From the NCBI RefSeq assembly GCF_036250735.1, contig NZ_CP109430.1, positions 2,914,001 through 2,978,000 of the forward strand: DNA of 64,000 bases. The letters run 5' to 3'. Numbering within the stretch: the stretch's first letter is position 1; every line of letters starts with the position of its first letter. Origin of the DNA: Streptosporangium sp. NBC_01495. Lineage in GTDB: Bacteria > Actinomycetota > Actinomycetes > Streptosporangiales > Streptosporangiaceae. Position numbers and translations under genes: made by a program. Of this stretch, positions 62,803 to 64,000 are shown in pieces. The notes under the pieces are model-generated. The model saw only the letters and a list, made by a program, of their open reading frames with translations, was not told the origin of the DNA and searched no databases.

Positions 62803-63752
62803 TGCGCGAGCCACAGCGGGTCCGGGCGGCCGGACTGCCCGAGCGGGTCACGATCTACGAGGTCGGGCCGCGCGACGGGCTGCAGAACGAGGCCGCGGTC
62901 GTCCCCGTCGAGGTAAAGGCCGAGTTCATCGCCCGGCTCGCCGCCGCGGGGCACCGGGTGATCGAGGCCACCAGCTTCGTGCACCCCAAATGGGTGCCCC
63001 AGCTCGCCGACGCCGCGGAGCTGCTGGCGGGCATGGAACGGGTCCCCGGGGTGCGCTACCCGGTGCTCGTCCCCAACGAGCGCGGCCTCGACCGCGCGCT
63101 CGAACACGGCGTCGAGGAGATCGCGATCTTCGCCAGCGCCACCGAGACCTTCGCGGGCAGGAACCTCAACCGGACGCTGGAGTCGCAGTTCGAGATGTTC
63201 GAGCCGGTCGTCGCGCGGGCGCTGGCGCACGGCCTGAAGGTGCGGGCGTACGTCTCGATGTGCTTCGGTGACCCGTGGGAGGGACCGACGCCCGTCGCCC
63301 AGGTCGTCTCCGTCGGACGCAGGCTCCTCGACCTGGGCTGCTTCGAGCTGTCGCTCGGCGACACCGTCGGGGTCGGCACCCCCGGCCACGTCGCCGCGCT
63401 GATCGAGGCCTTCGGCGGCCCCTCCCGGCTCGCGGTGCACTTCCACGACACCTACGGCCAGGCCCTGGCCAACACCCTCACCGCCCTGCGCGAGGGCGTG
63501 ACCGTCGTCGACGCCTCCACCGGCGGCATCGGCGGCTGCCCGTACGCCGAGAGCGCCACCGGCAACCTCGCCACCGAGGACCTGGTCTGGATGCTGCACG
63601 GTCTCGGCGTCGAGACCGGGCTTGACCTCTCCTCGCTGGTGGAGACCAGCACCTGGTTGGCCGCGAGGCTCGGCCGCCCCAGCCCGTCGCGGGTCGTCCA
63701 GGCCCTGGGCGAGAACCCGTCCCGCACCACCGCAGAGAACGTCGAGGAGTGA
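62799..63752 (+). CDS. Hydroxymethylglutaryl-CoA lyase
   Basis: 317 residues from ATG 62799 (second ATG at 62802) after GTGAGGGGGGC. A TIM-barrel lyase with EVGPRDGLQNEAAVVP (metal-binding Asp), FVHPKWVPQLADAAELL, SLGDTVGVGTPGHVAALI, HFHDTYGQALANTLTAL and the catalytic-Cys loop GGIGGCPYAESATGN. It splits HMG-CoA into acetoacetate and acetyl-CoA, the last step of leucine degradation. Followed after 2 bp by the acyl-CoA dehydrogenase gene. Confidence 0.94.
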   Translation: MMREPQRVRAAGLPERVTIYEVGPRDGLQNEAAVVPVEVKAEFIARLAAAGHRVIEATSFVHPKWVPQLADAAELLAGMERVPGVRYPVLVPNERGLDRALEHGVEEIAIFASATETFAGRNLNRTLESQFEMFEPVVARALAHGLKVRAYVSMCFGDPWEGPTPVAQVVSVGRRLLDLGCFELSLGDTVGVGTPGHVAALIEAFGGPSRLAVHFHDTYGQALANTLTALREGVTVVDASTGGIGGCPYAESATGNLATEDLVWMLHGLGVETGLDLSSLVETSTWLAARLGRPSPSRVVQALGENPSRTTAENVEE

Positions 63753-63754
63753 TC

Positions 63755-64000
63755 ATGCCCAAGCTGACCGAGGAGTACGAGGAGCTTCGCAAGACCGTCG
63801 AGGCGTTCGCCCGCGACGTGGTGGCCCCGGTGATCGGGGACCTCTACGAGCGCGAGCAGTTCCCCTACGACATCGTGCGGCAGATGGGCGCGATGGGCCT
63901 GTTCGGGCTGCCGATCCCCGAGGAGTACGGCGGCATGGGCGGCGACTACTTCGCGCTCTGCCTCGCCCTGGAGGAGCTGGCCAGGGTCGACTCCAGCGTG
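63755..64000 (+). CDS. Acyl-CoA dehydrogenase, N-terminal part (cut by window end)
   Basis: Starts ATG 63755, 2 bp after the lyase stop. The 82 visible codons (EELRKTVEAFARDVVAPVIG, FPYDIVRQMGAMGLFGLPIP, EEYGGMGGDYFALCLALEEL, ARVDSSV) are the N-terminal helical domain of a flavin acyl-CoA dehydrogenase. In this operon isovaleryl-CoA dehydrogenase is the expected member, giving 3-methylcrotonyl-CoA for the carboxylase. Confidence 0.92.
   Translation, partial: MPKLTEEYEELRKTVEAFARDVVAPVIGDLYEREQFPYDIVRQMGAMGLFGLPIPEEYGGMGGDYFALCLALEELARVDSSV

Overview
The window is very GC-rich, gene-dense DNA with strongly GC-biased third codon positions, GTG/TTG starts and families typical of mycelial actinomycetes: DUF397/XRE/ATPase trios, a SARP-AfsR giant regulator, a SapB-like lanthipeptide locus and a CU044_5270-type partner of a sigma factor. 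The best guess is a member of the Streptosporangiales. This rests on family content, not on a marker gene. No rRNA, tRNA or CRISPR array was seen.

Layout. 1-8.5 kb: a truncated histidine kinase and its NarL-type regulator, a membrane Ser/Thr kinase, a sigma factor with a coupled membrane partner, a deaminase-like orphan, and a DUF397/XRE/ATPase regulatory trio. 8.6-21.4 kb: a VOC protein, a MOSC-flavoprotein-ferredoxin fusion, a SARP-AfsR regulator divergent from a hemerythrin gene, and secreted or membrane proteins. These are interleaved with gene debris (P450, Cap15-like, Tn3 transposase, pentapeptide-protein, DHFR/cupin, hydrolase and deacetylase remnants). 22.3-31.1 kb (minus): a three-gene SMC/condensin-like operon resembling JetABC/MksFEB without a JetD nuclease gene, and a small gene-ArsR-SulP operon. 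31.4-35.4 kb: an XRE regulator, a TnpB element that interrupts a small gene, and an orphan response regulator. 35.7-38.5 kb: a serine hydrolase/DUF4097 pair divergent from an HTH-MarR regulator across a GTTGCA operator array.

39.1-50.2 kb (minus) is a class III lanthipeptide region: histidine kinase, LanKC synthetase, three tandem 44-45-residue precursors absent from ordinary gene calls, a 15-bp-stem hairpin, a heterodimeric ABC exporter and a prolyl oligopeptidase that could be the leader protease. A cobalamin riboswitch controlling bluB follows. 50.7-58.9 kb holds an M50 peptidase, an NTF2-like protein, CorA, a coiled-coil protein, a fused branched-chain 2-oxoacid dehydrogenase E1, a proline-rich secreted protein, a universal stress protein and a TetR regulator. 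59-64 kb is a leucine/isovalerate catabolic operon (acyl-CoA carboxylase beta and alpha, HMG-CoA lyase, acyl-CoA dehydrogenase cut by the window end). The fused E1 and the TetR gene beside it fit branched-chain amino-acid breakdown.

A theme of the window is short tandem repeats. They occur between genes (period 32-44 and 55 bp) and, in frame, inside conserved proteins (ABC exporter, both larger SMC-operon proteins, kinase, deacetylase remnant).
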